From: Lachnospiraceae bacterium
GTDB lineage: Bacteria > Bacillota > Clostridia > Lachnospirales > Lachnospiraceae
Direction of reading: 5' to 3'
DNA: 54,066 nucleotides
Assembly (NCBI GenBank): GCA_017469275.1
Contig: JAFUGT010000088.1
Span: 1-54,066 of the forward strand
Part shown: one piece after another, positions 16,224-24,546 of the stretch
Layout of the letters: each line of letters opens with the position of its first letter
Position numbering within the stretch: the first letter of the stretch is position 1
Notes under the pieces: generated by a model
What the model was told of the DNA's origin: nothing
Seen by the model: only the letters and a program-made list of their open reading frames with translations
Databases searched by the model: none
Position numbers and translations under genes: made by a program

Positions 16224-17636
16224 TTATCTATCGTCTCTACCTATCTTTTCAACATCTTCATTATCAATATAGTTAACTGCCATAGCGGTATCCTGATCTG
16301 CGCTTACCCCCTCGGTACTCTCCGGAAGGAACAGTATCTTAACCGTATAGAAGATTATTTTTAGGTCCATCAGAACCGATCTCTGTGAAATATATATCAA
16401 ATCCAGCTTTAGCTTATCCTCAGGTGTGGTATTATATTTGCCATATACCTGTGCATAACCCGTAAGCCCTGCCTTAACCTTAAGTCTCATGGCAAATTCA
16501 GGCAGAACCTCCTCGTATTCTTTGGCAATCTCAGGACGTTCAGGTCTCGGTCCTACAATTGTCATATCGCCCTTCAAAATGTTGAATAACTGTGGCGTCT
16601 CATCAATACGGAAACGTCTGATAATCCGTCCGACTTTGGTGACACGTTTATCTCCTGCTTTTGCAAGCATTGCGCCCTTCTCGGAGTTCTCACGCATACT
16701 TCTGAACTTGTATATATAGAAAGACTTTTTGTCCTTGGTCAGTCTTTTTTGCAGATAGAATATACTTCCGCCATCCTCCACCTTAATGGCAATAGCGGTA
16801 ATGATCATAAATGGTGACGCAATGATTAGGGCAATCAGAGACAAAATAATATCCGAAAGCCTTTTAACTATGGGATAGTACCACACAACATCCGTTCTTC
16901 GATTTCTCAAAAACGGAGTATCAAAGAAGGTGGATACCTCACATCCGCGCACATTTATATCCTGAATATTAATTGAGAAATGAAGATCTATATGTCTGTA
17001 CTCACAAAAAAGCAGTAGTTCTTCACGAAGATCTGTATCCACTTCGTAGAGGTAGATATCCTGACATCTGTTAAGAACCTTGTACATCTCACCCTTGTCT
17101 GAATATTGATCAATACATCCCATTATTCGATATCTATATGGGAATGCTTTCATTTTATCAAGCAGCAGCGGATAGGACTCATCCCCGTATACAATCGCAA
17201 CCCTGTGCGGTTCATCAAATCTGGCATGAAGCCTGTTCATGAAGAACGTAATAAACGTTATGATTACATTCTGTATAATGAATGCCAGTATGAACAATCT
17301 GGTCTGTATACGCTGCAAATTATGGAACCAGAAGAAAGCTGAGACAAAAAGCACTACATCACTGATTCCATAAGACAGCATTTGTGAAAAGGATAATTCC
17401 ACCAAATGATAAGCGCCGATTTTATGAGCCTTATACATTTTTGAAAACGAAAAATACACTATGGAATACAGGACTCCTACCGTTGCAAGTGTACGCACAC
17501 CAAAATAGCCCTTGTCCCAACCGACTCCGACATTCCAATACCAAAGCCATATTGCCGAGCCAAATGCCACAGCAAGACTTAACAGCATATATATATTGCG
17601 TATTATCTGTTTGATAAATTTCTTAGACATAATCAT
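16224..17636 (-). CDS. Polyprenyl-phosphate sugar-1-phosphate transferase (WbaP/PglC family)
   Basis: Transfers a sugar 1-phosphate from a nucleotide sugar to undecaprenyl phosphate, the first step of a surface polysaccharide or glycoprotein glycan. The 470-residue protein has about five N-terminal hydrophobic segments (residues 12-125), a Rossmann-like middle part, and a C-terminal catalytic domain (about 265-455). That domain starts with a membrane re-entrant helix (VKRLSDIILSLIALIIASPF), then KVEDGGSIFYLQKR, FRSMRENSE, the DE catalytic pair in RFRIDETPQLFN, and IVGPRPERPE. The start codon lies one base after the ileS stop with no strong ribosome site, so it is probably translated by coupling. 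No other glycan genes flank it, which is unusual. Confidence 0.9.
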   Translation of the reverse strand: MIMSKKFIKQIIRNIYMLLSLAVAFGSAIWLWYWNVGVGWDKGYFGVRTLATVGVLYSIVYFSFSKMYKAHKIGAYHLVELSFSQMLSYGISDVVLFVSAFFWFHNLQRIQTRLFILAFIIQNVIITFITFFMNRLHARFDEPHRVAIVYGDESYPLLLDKMKAFPYRYRIMGCIDQYSDKGEMYKVLNRCQDIYLYEVDTDLREELLLFCEYRHIDLHFSINIQDINVRGCEVSTFFDTPFLRNRRTDVVWYYPIVKRLSDIILSLIALIIASPFMIITAIAIKVEDGGSIFYLQKRLTKDKKSFYIYKFRSMRENSEKGAMLAKAGDKRVTKVGRIIRRFRIDETPQLFNILKGDMTIVGPRPERPEIAKEYEEVLPEFAMRLKVKAGLTGYAQVYGKYNTTPEDKLKLDLIYISQRSVLMDLKIIFYTVKILFLPESTEGVSADQDTAMAVNYIDNEDVEKIGRDDR

Positions 17637-17637
17637 A

Positions 17638-20600
17638 TTAGTCGTTCTTCGTCACACCAAAATCTACCTTTTCTCCGTTGATGTTCCAGTTCTTTGTATA
17701 TCCCTTGGCACCATCATAATCAATAGCAGTTGCAAGCACATCCGTAAAGATTGTTTCCTGATTATTTTTCAATATATCAGCAATCTTATCATTACCTGAT
17801 ACTGAAATTGTAATCTTGTCCATAACCTCGAAACCGGCTTCCTTACGCATTGTCTGTACTTTGGAAATAATCTCTCTGACAAAACCTTCTTCTATCAACT
17901 CAGGTGTCAGCTTCTTATCGAGCACAACCGTTACCACATTATCTGCCTGTGTTTCATAGTCAGGTGACTGCGCAAGTTCTATCAACAGATCTTCCTCTGT
18001 GAGAGAAATCTCTGTTCCGTCCACCTCGAATTTCAACGCTCCTTCGGATTTCAATGTGTTCATTGCCGCATTGCCATCCACACTTCCGAGATATTCTCTG
18101 ATGCCATTTAACTGCTTACCATACTTAGGTCCGACCGTCTTAAGCTGTGGTTTGAAGGAGTATGATGAAAATTCTGAAACATCATCCTTAAACGTTACCG
18201 CTTTGACATTAAGCTCGTCAGCAATAATATCCTTATAGAAATCCGAAAGTTCCTTTTTAGCCTTTACGAACATATTGGCAATCGGCTGACGATTCTTGAT
18301 GTTAGCAGCATTTCTTGCGGCACGTCCCATAACAACAATGTGCAGCACTTCGTCCATATCTGCCTCAAGTTCCTTGTCAACGAACTTCTCGTCACAAACA
18401 GGGAAGTCACACAAATGAATACTCTTAGGAGCACTCTTATCTACACTTATAACAAGATTCTGATAAATATCCTCAGTCATAAACGGAATCATAGGAGCTG
18501 ATGCCTTGCTTATTGTCACAAGTGCCGTATATAAAGTCATGTATGCATTTATCTTATCCTGCTCCATTCCCTTAGCCCAGAAACGTTCGCGCGAACGACG
18601 AACATACCAGTTACTCATATCGTCAACAAATTCTGAGAGAGCTCTGGCAGCTTCGGGAATTTTATACGCGCCAAGATTGTCATCACAGGTCTTAACGGCA
18701 GTGTTTAATGTTGACAAAAGCCATTTATCCATAACGGACAATTTATCGTAATCCAGACTGTATTTTGTAGGGTCAAATTCATCAATATTGGCATAGAGCA
18801 CATAGAAGGCATATGTGTTCCAAAGTGTACCCATGAACTTCCTCTGACCCTCAACAACCGCATCCTCGTGGAAACGATTAGGCAGCCAAGGTGCCGAATT
18901 GGTGTAGAAGTACCAACGGATTGCATCGGCTCCATACCGGTTAAGGGCCTCCATAGGATCTACTGCATTGCCCTTACTCTTACTCATCTTCTGACCGTCT
19001 TTATCCTGAACATGACCGAGTACAATTACATTCTTATACGGCGCTTCGTTAAAAATCAGAGTAGAAATCGCCATCAGCGAATAGAACCATCCTCTTGTCT
19101 GGTCAACCGCCTCGGAAATGAAGTCAGCAGGGAAGTTCTCCTTAAAGATATCCTCATTTTCAAACGGATAATGCCACTGTGCAAATGGCATTGCGCCGGA
19201 ATCAAACCAGCAGTCAATAACCTCAGGTACACGATGCATTTCCTTGCCACAATCAGGGCACTTAATAGTTACCGCATCAATATATGGTCTGTGAAGTTCA
19301 ATATCATCAGGGCAGTTATCGCTCATTTCCTTAAGTTCTGCAATGGAACCGATAGCGTGACGTTTGCCACATTCACACTCCCATATATTAAGTGGCGTAC
19401 CCCAGTAACGATTTCTGGAAAGTCCCCAATCCTGAACATTTTCCAACCAGTCACCAAAACGTCCTTTACCTATAGACTCAGGAATCCAGTTAACCTTGTT
19501 ATTATTTGCAACCAGATCATCCCGAACAGCAGTCATCTTGATGAACCAGGTATCTCTTGCATAATAGATAAGCGGAGTATCACATCTCCAACAGAAAGGA
19601 TAGTCATGCTCAAACTTAGGTGCGTCGAAGAGAAGTCCGCGACTGTCGAGATCGACAAGCACCTTGGGATCCGCATCTTTTACAAAGAGCCCGGCAAACG
19701 GCGTCTCCTCTGTCATATTACCCTTACCGTCAACGAACTGTACAAATGGAAGATCGTATTTTCTTCCCACATTGGCGTCATCCTCACCAAATGCAGGTGC
19801 AATATGAACTATACCTGTACCGTCTGTCATTGTTACGTAGTAATCACAAGTAATGTAATGTCCCTTCTTATTCTGCTTAGCAGCACATTCAGCTGTACAT
19901 GAGAACAACGGCTCGTACTCCTTACGCTCTAAATCAGTACCCACATAAGTTTCAAGTATCTCATAAGCCTTGCCATTTTCAAAAGGTTTTAAAGCCTTAT
20001 CTTCCTCGCCTTTTTTAACTGCAGTTAATTTACCAAGAACTGTATCGAGAAGTGCCTCTGCCATATAGTAAGTGTATCCGTCAACAGCTTTAACCTTGCA
20101 ATATCTCTCCTCCGGATTAACACAAAGTGCCACGTTAGAAGGTAATGTCCATGGTGTGGTGGTCCACGCCAGGAAGTATGCATCCTCACCAACAACCTTA
20201 AAACGGACTATTGCCGAACGCTCTTTAACGGACTTGTATCCCTGTGCCACCTCATGAGATGAAAGCGGAGTACCACATCTCGGACAATAAGGAACGATCT
20301 TAAATCCCTTATAGAGCAGGCCCCTGTCCCAAATCTTCTTGAGAGCCCACCACTCTGACTCAATAAAACTATTGTGATAAGTTACATACGGATCATCCAT
20401 ATCAGCCCAGAAACCTACCTTGCCGGAGAATTCCTCCCACATTCCTTTGTATTTCCAAACCGATTCTTTACATTTTGTGATAAACGGATCAAGACCATAC
20501 TCCTCGATCTGTTCCTTTCCATCTATTCCAAGTAATTTCTCAACCTCCAGCTCTACCGGAAGACCATGAGTGTCCCAGCCTGCCTTACGGATTATCTTAT

Positions 20601-20829
20601 GCCCCTTCATTGTCTGATATCTTGGAATCATATCCTTGATAACACGGGTAAGCACATGTCCTATATGTGGCTTACCGTTAGCTGTTGGAGGTCCGTCATA
20701 GAATGTATAGACAGGCTTTCCCTCCTTCTCCTTGATAGATTCCTCAAAAATCCGGTTCTTTTTCCAGAAATCAAGAGTCTTTTCTTCTCTCTCAACAAAA
20801 TTTAAGTTGGTTGATACTTTCTCGTACAT
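17638..20829 (-). CDS. ileS: Isoleucyl-tRNA synthetase, type 2
   Basis: Charges tRNA-Ile. It is a class I synthetase with the HIGH motif in PPTANGKPHIGHVL (about residue 58) and KMSKSKGN (about 613). The CP1 editing domain includes WTTTPWTLPSN. The length (1063) and the passage PYCPRCGTPLSSHEVAQGYK place it in the eukaryote-like type 2 group, which lacks the C-terminal zinc finger of the type 1 enzyme and, as known for that group, is poorly inhibited by mupirocin. The start has a GAAGGGAA ribosome site. The leader is short and has no T-box, unlike many clostridial synthetase genes. The sugar-transferase gene follows without a gap. Confidence 0.97.
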   Translation of the reverse strand: MYEKVSTNLNFVEREEKTLDFWKKNRIFEESIKEKEGKPVYTFYDGPPTANGKPHIGHVLTRVIKDMIPRYQTMKGHKIIRKAGWDTHGLPVELEVEKLLGIDGKEQIEEYGLDPFITKCKESVWKYKGMWEEFSGKVGFWADMDDPYVTYHNSFIESEWWALKKIWDRGLLYKGFKIVPYCPRCGTPLSSHEVAQGYKSVKERSAIVRFKVVGEDAYFLAWTTTPWTLPSNVALCVNPEERYCKVKAVDGYTYYMAEALLDTVLGKLTAVKKGEEDKALKPFENGKAYEILETYVGTDLERKEYEPLFSCTAECAAKQNKKGHYITCDYYVTMTDGTGIVHIAPAFGEDDANVGRKYDLPFVQFVDGKGNMTEETPFAGLFVKDADPKVLVDLDSRGLLFDAPKFEHDYPFCWRCDTPLIYYARDTWFIKMTAVRDDLVANNNKVNWIPESIGKGRFGDWLENVQDWGLSRNRYWGTPLNIWECECGKRHAIGSIAELKEMSDNCPDDIELHRPYIDAVTIKCPDCGKEMHRVPEVIDCWFDSGAMPFAQWHYPFENEDIFKENFPADFISEAVDQTRGWFYSLMAISTLIFNEAPYKNVIVLGHVQDKDGQKMSKSKGNAVDPMEALNRYGADAIRWYFYTNSAPWLPNRFHEDAVVEGQRKFMGTLWNTYAFYVLYANIDEFDPTKYSLDYDKLSVMDKWLLSTLNTAVKTCDDNLGAYKIPEAARALSEFVDDMSNWYVRRSRERFWAKGMEQDKINAYMTLYTALVTISKASAPMIPFMTEDIYQNLVISVDKSAPKSIHLCDFPVCDEKFVDKELEADMDEVLHIVVMGRAARNAANIKNRQPIANMFVKAKKELSDFYKDIIADELNVKAVTFKDDVSEFSSYSFKPQLKTVGPKYGKQLNGIREYLGSVDGNAAMNTLKSEGALKFEVDGTEISLTEEDLLIELAQSPDYETQADNVVTVVLDKKLTPELIEEGFVREIISKVQTMRKEAGFEVMDKITISVSGNDKIADILKNNQETIFTDVLATAIDYDGAKGYTKNWNINGEKVDFGVTKND

Positions 20830-20889
20830 ATTAAAGTTCCCTTCTATCTTTTATTACATAGTTTGTAGCTTATTTTTACAACTTTGCTC

Positions 20890-20918
20890 ATTTTAGCATA
20901 TTCTTTTATAATTTTCAA
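20890..20918 (-). promoter_or_regulatory. Sigma-A-type promoter for ileS
   Basis: TTGAAA and TAAAAT with a 17-base spacer on the minus strand, about 60 bases before the ileS start. It leaves too short a leader for a T-box riboswitch. Confidence 0.7.
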
Positions 20919-20952
20919 TTGTACGAAACATAAATTTAACTCAATTACAACA

Positions 20953-20981
20953 TTTACTAATTTTTAAATGTGTGATAAAAT
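20953..20981 (+). promoter_or_regulatory. Sigma-A-type promoter for pncB
   Basis: TTTACT and TAAAAT with a 17-base spacer, 30 bases before the start codon, back to back with the ileS promoter. Confidence 0.6.
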
Positions 20982-21011
20982 GAGCACGAATTCTTATCAG
21001 GAGGTTGTCTT

Positions 21012-22463
21012 ATGGCTTATCAGAATCTTACCCTGCTTACAGATTTATATGAACTCACAATGATGCAGGGATATTTTAAGGAACAAAGCAATGACACCGT
21101 TGTATTCGATGCGTTTTACCGAAAGAACCCATCCGGCAATGGATATGCCATATGTGCAGGACTGGAACAGATAATTGACTATGTGAAGAATCTGTCATTT
21201 TCATATGACGATATTGACTACTTAAGAGGACTTAATATTTTCTCGGAAGAGTTTCTGGAATACCTGGCAGGTTTTCACTTTACGGGAGATATATATGCAA
21301 TACCTGAGGGAAGCATTGTATTTCCTCACGAACCCCTTGTGAAGGTTGTAGCTCCGATAATGGAGGCACAGTTGGTAGAGACAGCAATACTCAATATTCT
21401 CAATCACCAGAGCCTTATTGCCACAAAGGCATCTCGTGTATGCTACGCTGCTGGGGGTGACGGTATTATGGAATTTGGATTGAGACGCGCCCAGGGACCT
21501 GACGCCGGTACACTCGGTGCAAGAGCTGCTGTAATTGGAGGATGTATAGGTACTTCCAATGTACTATGCGGACAGTTGTTCGACATCCCCGTTCTTGGAA
21601 CCCATGCTCACAGTTGGATAATGAGTTTTCCTGATGAATATACTGCATTTAAGACATATGCAGACATGTATCCCGATGCATGTATACTCCTGGTAGACAC
21701 CTACGATACATTGAAATCCGGTGTACCTAACGCCATCAAGGTTTTTGAGGAAATGAAAGCCGCAGGAATCAAATCTAAAAAATACGGAATCCGTTTAGAT
21801 TCCGGCGATCTTGCTTACCTTTCAAAAGAAGCACGCAAGATGCTTGACAAGGCAGGCTTTACAGATGCAATAATCTCTGCATCTTCAGATCTTGACGAAT
21901 ATCTTATAGACAGTCTGAAGACACAGAATGCCGCTATCACCTCATGGGGAGTTGGTACCAATTTGATCACTTCCGCAGATTGCCCTGCATTCGGCGGTGT
22001 ATACAAACTTGCCGCCATCAAGAAAGCCGGTGAGGATACATTTACTGCCAAGATAAAGATTTCTGAAAATCCGGTTAAGGTTACCAACCCGGGCAATAAA
22101 ACCGTATTTCGAATTATAGATAAAGAGACGGGTAAAATGAAAGCTGACCTTATTGCTCTTACCGATGAAACCTATGACACCAGCAAAGATTTGGAGATTT
22201 TTCATCCTATAGATACCTGGAAACGTTCTACTATCCAAGGCGGAACATATGATATGGAAGAAATATTAGTTCCCGTATTCAAAAAAGGACAATGTGTATA
22301 TACTTCTCCAAAAGTTATGGAGATAAGGGAATACTGTAAAAACCAATTAGATTTATTATGGGATGAATCAAGAAGACTTGTGAATCCGCAGGAAGTATAT
22401 GTGGATCTGTCCAAGCCTTTATATGATCTTAAAATGGAACTACTTAATAAGAGGGGGAAGTAA
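21012..22463 (+). CDS. pncB: Nicotinate phosphoribosyltransferase
   Basis: Makes nicotinate mononucleotide from nicotinate and PRPP in the NAD salvage pathway, coupled to ATP hydrolysis. The 483-residue sequence begins LLTDLYELTMMQGYF and carries EFGLRRAQGPDAG and the phosphohistidine segment GTHAHSWIMSF. The PRPP/phosphate-binding part includes IRLDSGDLAYLS and WGVGTNLITS, as usual for the type II bacterial enzyme. AGGAGG precedes the ATG by 7 bases. A small membrane-protein gene follows three bases after the stop, so the two form an operon ending at the 22.9 kb terminator. Confidence 0.96.
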   Translation: MAYQNLTLLTDLYELTMMQGYFKEQSNDTVVFDAFYRKNPSGNGYAICAGLEQIIDYVKNLSFSYDDIDYLRGLNIFSEEFLEYLAGFHFTGDIYAIPEGSIVFPHEPLVKVVAPIMEAQLVETAILNILNHQSLIATKASRVCYAAGGDGIMEFGLRRAQGPDAGTLGARAAVIGGCIGTSNVLCGQLFDIPVLGTHAHSWIMSFPDEYTAFKTYADMYPDACILLVDTYDTLKSGVPNAIKVFEEMKAAGIKSKKYGIRLDSGDLAYLSKEARKMLDKAGFTDAIISASSDLDEYLIDSLKTQNAAITSWGVGTNLITSADCPAFGGVYKLAAIKKAGEDTFTAKIKISENPVKVTNPGNKTVFRIIDKETGKMKADLIALTDETYDTSKDLEIFHPIDTWKRSTIQGGTYDMEEILVPVFKKGQCVYTSPKVMEIREYCKNQLDLLWDESRRLVNPQEVYVDLSKPLYDLKMELLNKRGK

Positions 22464-22466
22464 AGC

Positions 22467-22880
22467 ATGATTCAAGAAGATCGCAGATTATGGAAGTTAT
22501 TGCTGTTCACCATCCCGACACTCGGAATATATAATATATACTTCTGGTTCACACTCACAAAAGACCTTAACGAAATGAATCAGGAAGAAAAGAAGCTGAA
22601 AAATTATTTTCTTGTTATATTCCTATCAATAATAACCCTTGGAATATATCGTTGGGTTTGGTTTTTCTATGTTGCAGACCGCATACAGACAACAGGTGCC
22701 GACATTGGTATCAAAATCAAACCCGGACCAAGCATAACACTTATCTGGAAGTTGTTTGGAACCTTTATTCTTATCGGACCACTGGTGGCAAACTTCCTCG
22801 TAATACGCAATATGAATAAGGTTGCAAAACAATACAACCGTTACTTTGCAAAGAAACCTCATGCAACTAAGAGTGCATAA
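22467..22880 (+). CDS. DUF4234-type membrane protein
   Basis: A 137-residue protein with three hydrophobic segments (about 9-31, 46-70, 88-112). The first two are internal repeats, each with the signature LGIYNIYFWFTL / LGIYRWVWFFYV seen in DUF4234 proteins. The function is unknown. Its ribosome site (GGGGGAAG) lies inside the last codons of pncB, and the three-base gap shows they are co-transcribed. The C-terminus is basic (NRYFAKKPHATKSA) and probably cytoplasmic. A role in precursor uptake is conceivable from the context only. Confidence 0.7.
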   Translation: MIQEDRRLWKLLLFTIPTLGIYNIYFWFTLTKDLNEMNQEEKKLKNYFLVIFLSIITLGIYRWVWFFYVADRIQTTGADIGIKIKPGPSITLIWKLFGTFILIGPLVANFLVIRNMNKVAKQYNRYFAKKPHATKSA

Positions 22881-22896
22881 GTATATTCATATATCC

Positions 22897-22945
22897 AAAA
22901 AGACACTCCGATGACAACACGACATCATTTCGGAGTGTCTTTTTC
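22897..22945. terminator. Bidirectional intrinsic terminator (pncB operon / spoIIID)
   Basis: AAAAAGACACTCCGA and TCGGAGTGTCTTTTT form a stem of about 14 bp with A and T runs on opposite sides, so it works in both directions. It sits between the converging DUF4234 and spoIIID genes. Confidence 0.9.
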
Positions 22946-23206
22946 TTATATTGTTTCTCTCTTGTGCAAATATTTTTCTTTCGTTGCTAACCCGCCACGA
23001 ATATGACGTTCTGCCTTATTGACATCAAGAACTTTTCTAACTTCTTTTGCCAGGGCCGGATTAATATAGGTAAGTCTATCTGAAACATCTTTGTGTACCG
23101 TACTCTTACTCACTCCGAATTTTCTGGCAGTTTGTCTTACTGTTGCATTAGACTCAATAATGTAAGTCCCTATCTCCATTGCACGTTCTTCGATATACTC
23201 CTTCAC
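22946..23206 (-). CDS. spoIIID: Sporulation transcription regulator SpoIIID
   Basis: A mother-cell DNA-binding protein that switches genes on and off between SigE and SigK stages. The 86-residue sequence matches SpoIIID throughout: KEYIEERAMEIGTYI, then the helix-turn-helix ATVRQTARKFGVSKSTVHKD, then DRLTYINPALAKEVRKVLD and RHIRGGLATKEKY. The start is a GTG at 23206 with GAGG 7 bases upstream, which gives the family N-terminus; no ATG fits. In many clostridia spoIIID directly follows spoIID-spoIIQ. Here about 16 kb of unrelated genes separates them. Confidence 0.95.
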   Translation of the reverse strand: MKEYIEERAMEIGTYIIESNATVRQTARKFGVSKSTVHKDVSDRLTYINPALAKEVRKVLDVNKAERHIRGGLATKEKYLHKRETI

Positions 23207-23273
23207 TGTAATCCTCAATACACTTGTTGTTACAATGTATGCGAAGAACATGAAATGTATTACAAAGAAAACA

Positions 23274-23579
23274 CTACAGCAAAGCGAGTATCTCTTCCTT
23301 AGGCTTAACTCCTACACTTCTTGCCGCCTCTGCTCCATCCTTAAAAACTATAAGGGTCGGAATTGACATCACTTTGTACTTAACAGCTATATCCTGCTGC
23401 TCATCCACATTAAGTTTGCAGACCTTGATATCTGTCCTCTCTTCTGCTATCTGGTCGACCACCGGCGAAAGCATCTTACAGGGTCCACACCAGCTTGCCC
23501 AGAAGTCAACTAATACGGTCTTATCACTTGAAAGAACCTCTGCCTCAAAATTGTCCTGAGTTGCCGTTACTACTGCCAT
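23274..23579 (-). CDS. trxA: Thioredoxin
   Basis: A disulfide reductant of the cytoplasm. The 101-residue protein has the thioredoxin fold order and the active site WASWCGPCKM (C31, C34), followed by the cis-Pro motif SIPTLIVFKDG. The ATG at 23579 has AGGAGG nine bases upstream. No thioredoxin reductase lies nearby. A -10 box and a perfect inverted repeat stand in its upstream region, suggesting control by a DNA-binding regulator. Confidence 0.95.
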   Translation of the reverse strand: MAVVTATQDNFEAEVLSSDKTVLVDFWASWCGPCKMLSPVVDQIAEERTDIKVCKLNVDEQQDIAVKYKVMSIPTLIVFKDGAEAARSVGVKPKEEILALL

Positions 23580-23665
23580 AATCAAATACCTCCTATTATA
23601 AATTATTATTAAAAATGCTCACATTACTGCTTATGTTCATCATATGCTGACTTTGTGATTATGTC

Positions 23666-23706
23666 ATTATATCATGAACTTCGTAATTGCGCCATCCTTG
23701 GCGCAA
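23666..23706 (-). promoter_or_regulatory. trxA promoter region with 20-bp inverted-repeat operator candidate
   Basis: On the minus strand a TATAAT (23666-23671) is preceded by TTGCGCCA-N4-TGGCGCAA (23687-23706), which occupies the place where the -35 box should be. The position suggests a repressor or activator site. The T run precedes rather than follows it on the trxA strand, so it is not a terminator for the upstream gene. Confidence 0.45.
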
Positions 23707-23725
23707 AAAAAACACTCGTTCCTGC

Positions 23726-23809
23726 TTCACAGTATAGATATAAGTTAAGATATGTATTTAATCATGCAAGCATGTTAAAGCACATATCTTAACTTATATC
23801 TACTGTGAA
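23726..23809 (-). repeat. Element B, copy 2 (84-bp palindrome)
   Basis: This is the reverse-strand match of 3447-3530, same length, 8 differences. The ends are TTCACAGT/ACTGTGAA. The copy is more completely paired than the first, and two differences are paired exchanges that keep base pairing. It lies 12 bases after the stop of the PARG-like gene, on that gene's strand. The adjoining bases extend the motif to ACTGTGAATAGTA. Confidence 0.85.
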
Positions 23810-23821
23810 TAGTAACATCCG

Positions 23822-24454
23822 CTACTCTTTACATATTACGATGGTATCAATGGTCTTCATCCATACAACAGACAACAATGAGCGCAACACATCTGTAATA
23901 CCCCCGTCATATTCTTTATCACTAATATGTTCCCTTTGCGTCATTACATCAATAGCCTTCCTATCAACAGCTATAACATCCAAAAAAAGAGCATCTGTGC
24001 TGTCAGAAACCTTTTGCTCCTCAAAGAATATAACTTTCGGCAAATACAAACACTTCACGGCTTCATTCATACTGTACCCGTCACAGCTATACAATTCTTT
24101 CAGCTTTTCATTATTCTGAATACAGAACAACAACGTTGAACGGCTATAAATATGCGAAGCATCTGCCTCCTCACAGTATATCCATTCTCCGCTCTCTTTA
24201 TTCAAGGGCAGCTCCACAAATACTGCCGTCCCGGAACTTCCTAATGAAGATGTTACCTTATACAGGTCATCAACATCTGTATAAATAAAACGCAAATCAT
24301 CTCCCCTGACATCGGAAGGCTTTGCACTCAGAAAAACATCATAAACCTTACTATTCCTTCTGCTCTCACCTATCGCTTGAAAAAGCCGCGAGGAAGACTC
24401 ACAATAACGTCTCAGTTCCCTTAAACCATAATCACTTCCAACCTTATCATACAT
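23822..24454 (-). CDS. Possible degenerate and truncated PARG-like (TIGR02452-type) protein
   Basis: A 210-residue protein that I cannot assign firmly. The pattern EEADASHIYSRSTLL, then YLPKVIFFEE, then DVIAVDRKAID, and finally TIDTIVI is what remains of microbial PARG-like macrodomain proteins, where these stand for QEESLCRSSTL, YSPDVPVF, a DVI(T) strand and the NLVLGAWGCG strand. The GGG catalytic loop is not recognisable. The protein stops just where the conserved GAWGCG should follow, 12 bases before element B, so it may have been cut short by insertion. AGGAGG precedes the ATG by 9 bases, so it is probably still translated. The homology rests on eye alignment only. Confidence 0.4.
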   Translation of the reverse strand: MYDKVGSDYGLRELRRYCESSSRLFQAIGESRRNSKVYDVFLSAKPSDVRGDDLRFIYTDVDDLYKVTSSLGSSGTAVFVELPLNKESGEWIYCEEADASHIYSRSTLLFCIQNNEKLKELYSCDGYSMNEAVKCLYLPKVIFFEEQKVSDSTDALFLDVIAVDRKAIDVMTQREHISDKEYDGGITDVLRSLLSVVWMKTIDTIVICKE

Positions 24455-24546
24455 ACACTCTTACCTCCTATAGCAATTCTGCTTACCGTTTCATTTAAGT
24501 GTATTATACAATATTGTCGGTACGATTTTTGGTACCATAGTTTTTA

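Noticed and set aside
18868-19902. A 344-codon open frame on the plus strand inside ileS
   Set aside because: It is antisense to well-conserved ileS coding sequence, has no ribosome site and no family resemblance. It is a composition shadow.
20830-21011. T-box riboswitch upstream of ileS
   Set aside because: The leader is about 60 bases and lacks the conserved T-box core (GGTGGTACCGCG) and an antiterminator.
23687-23710. Terminator reading of the GCGCC/GGCGC palindrome
   Set aside because: The poly-A/T run lies on the wrong side for the minus-strand genes that surround it.
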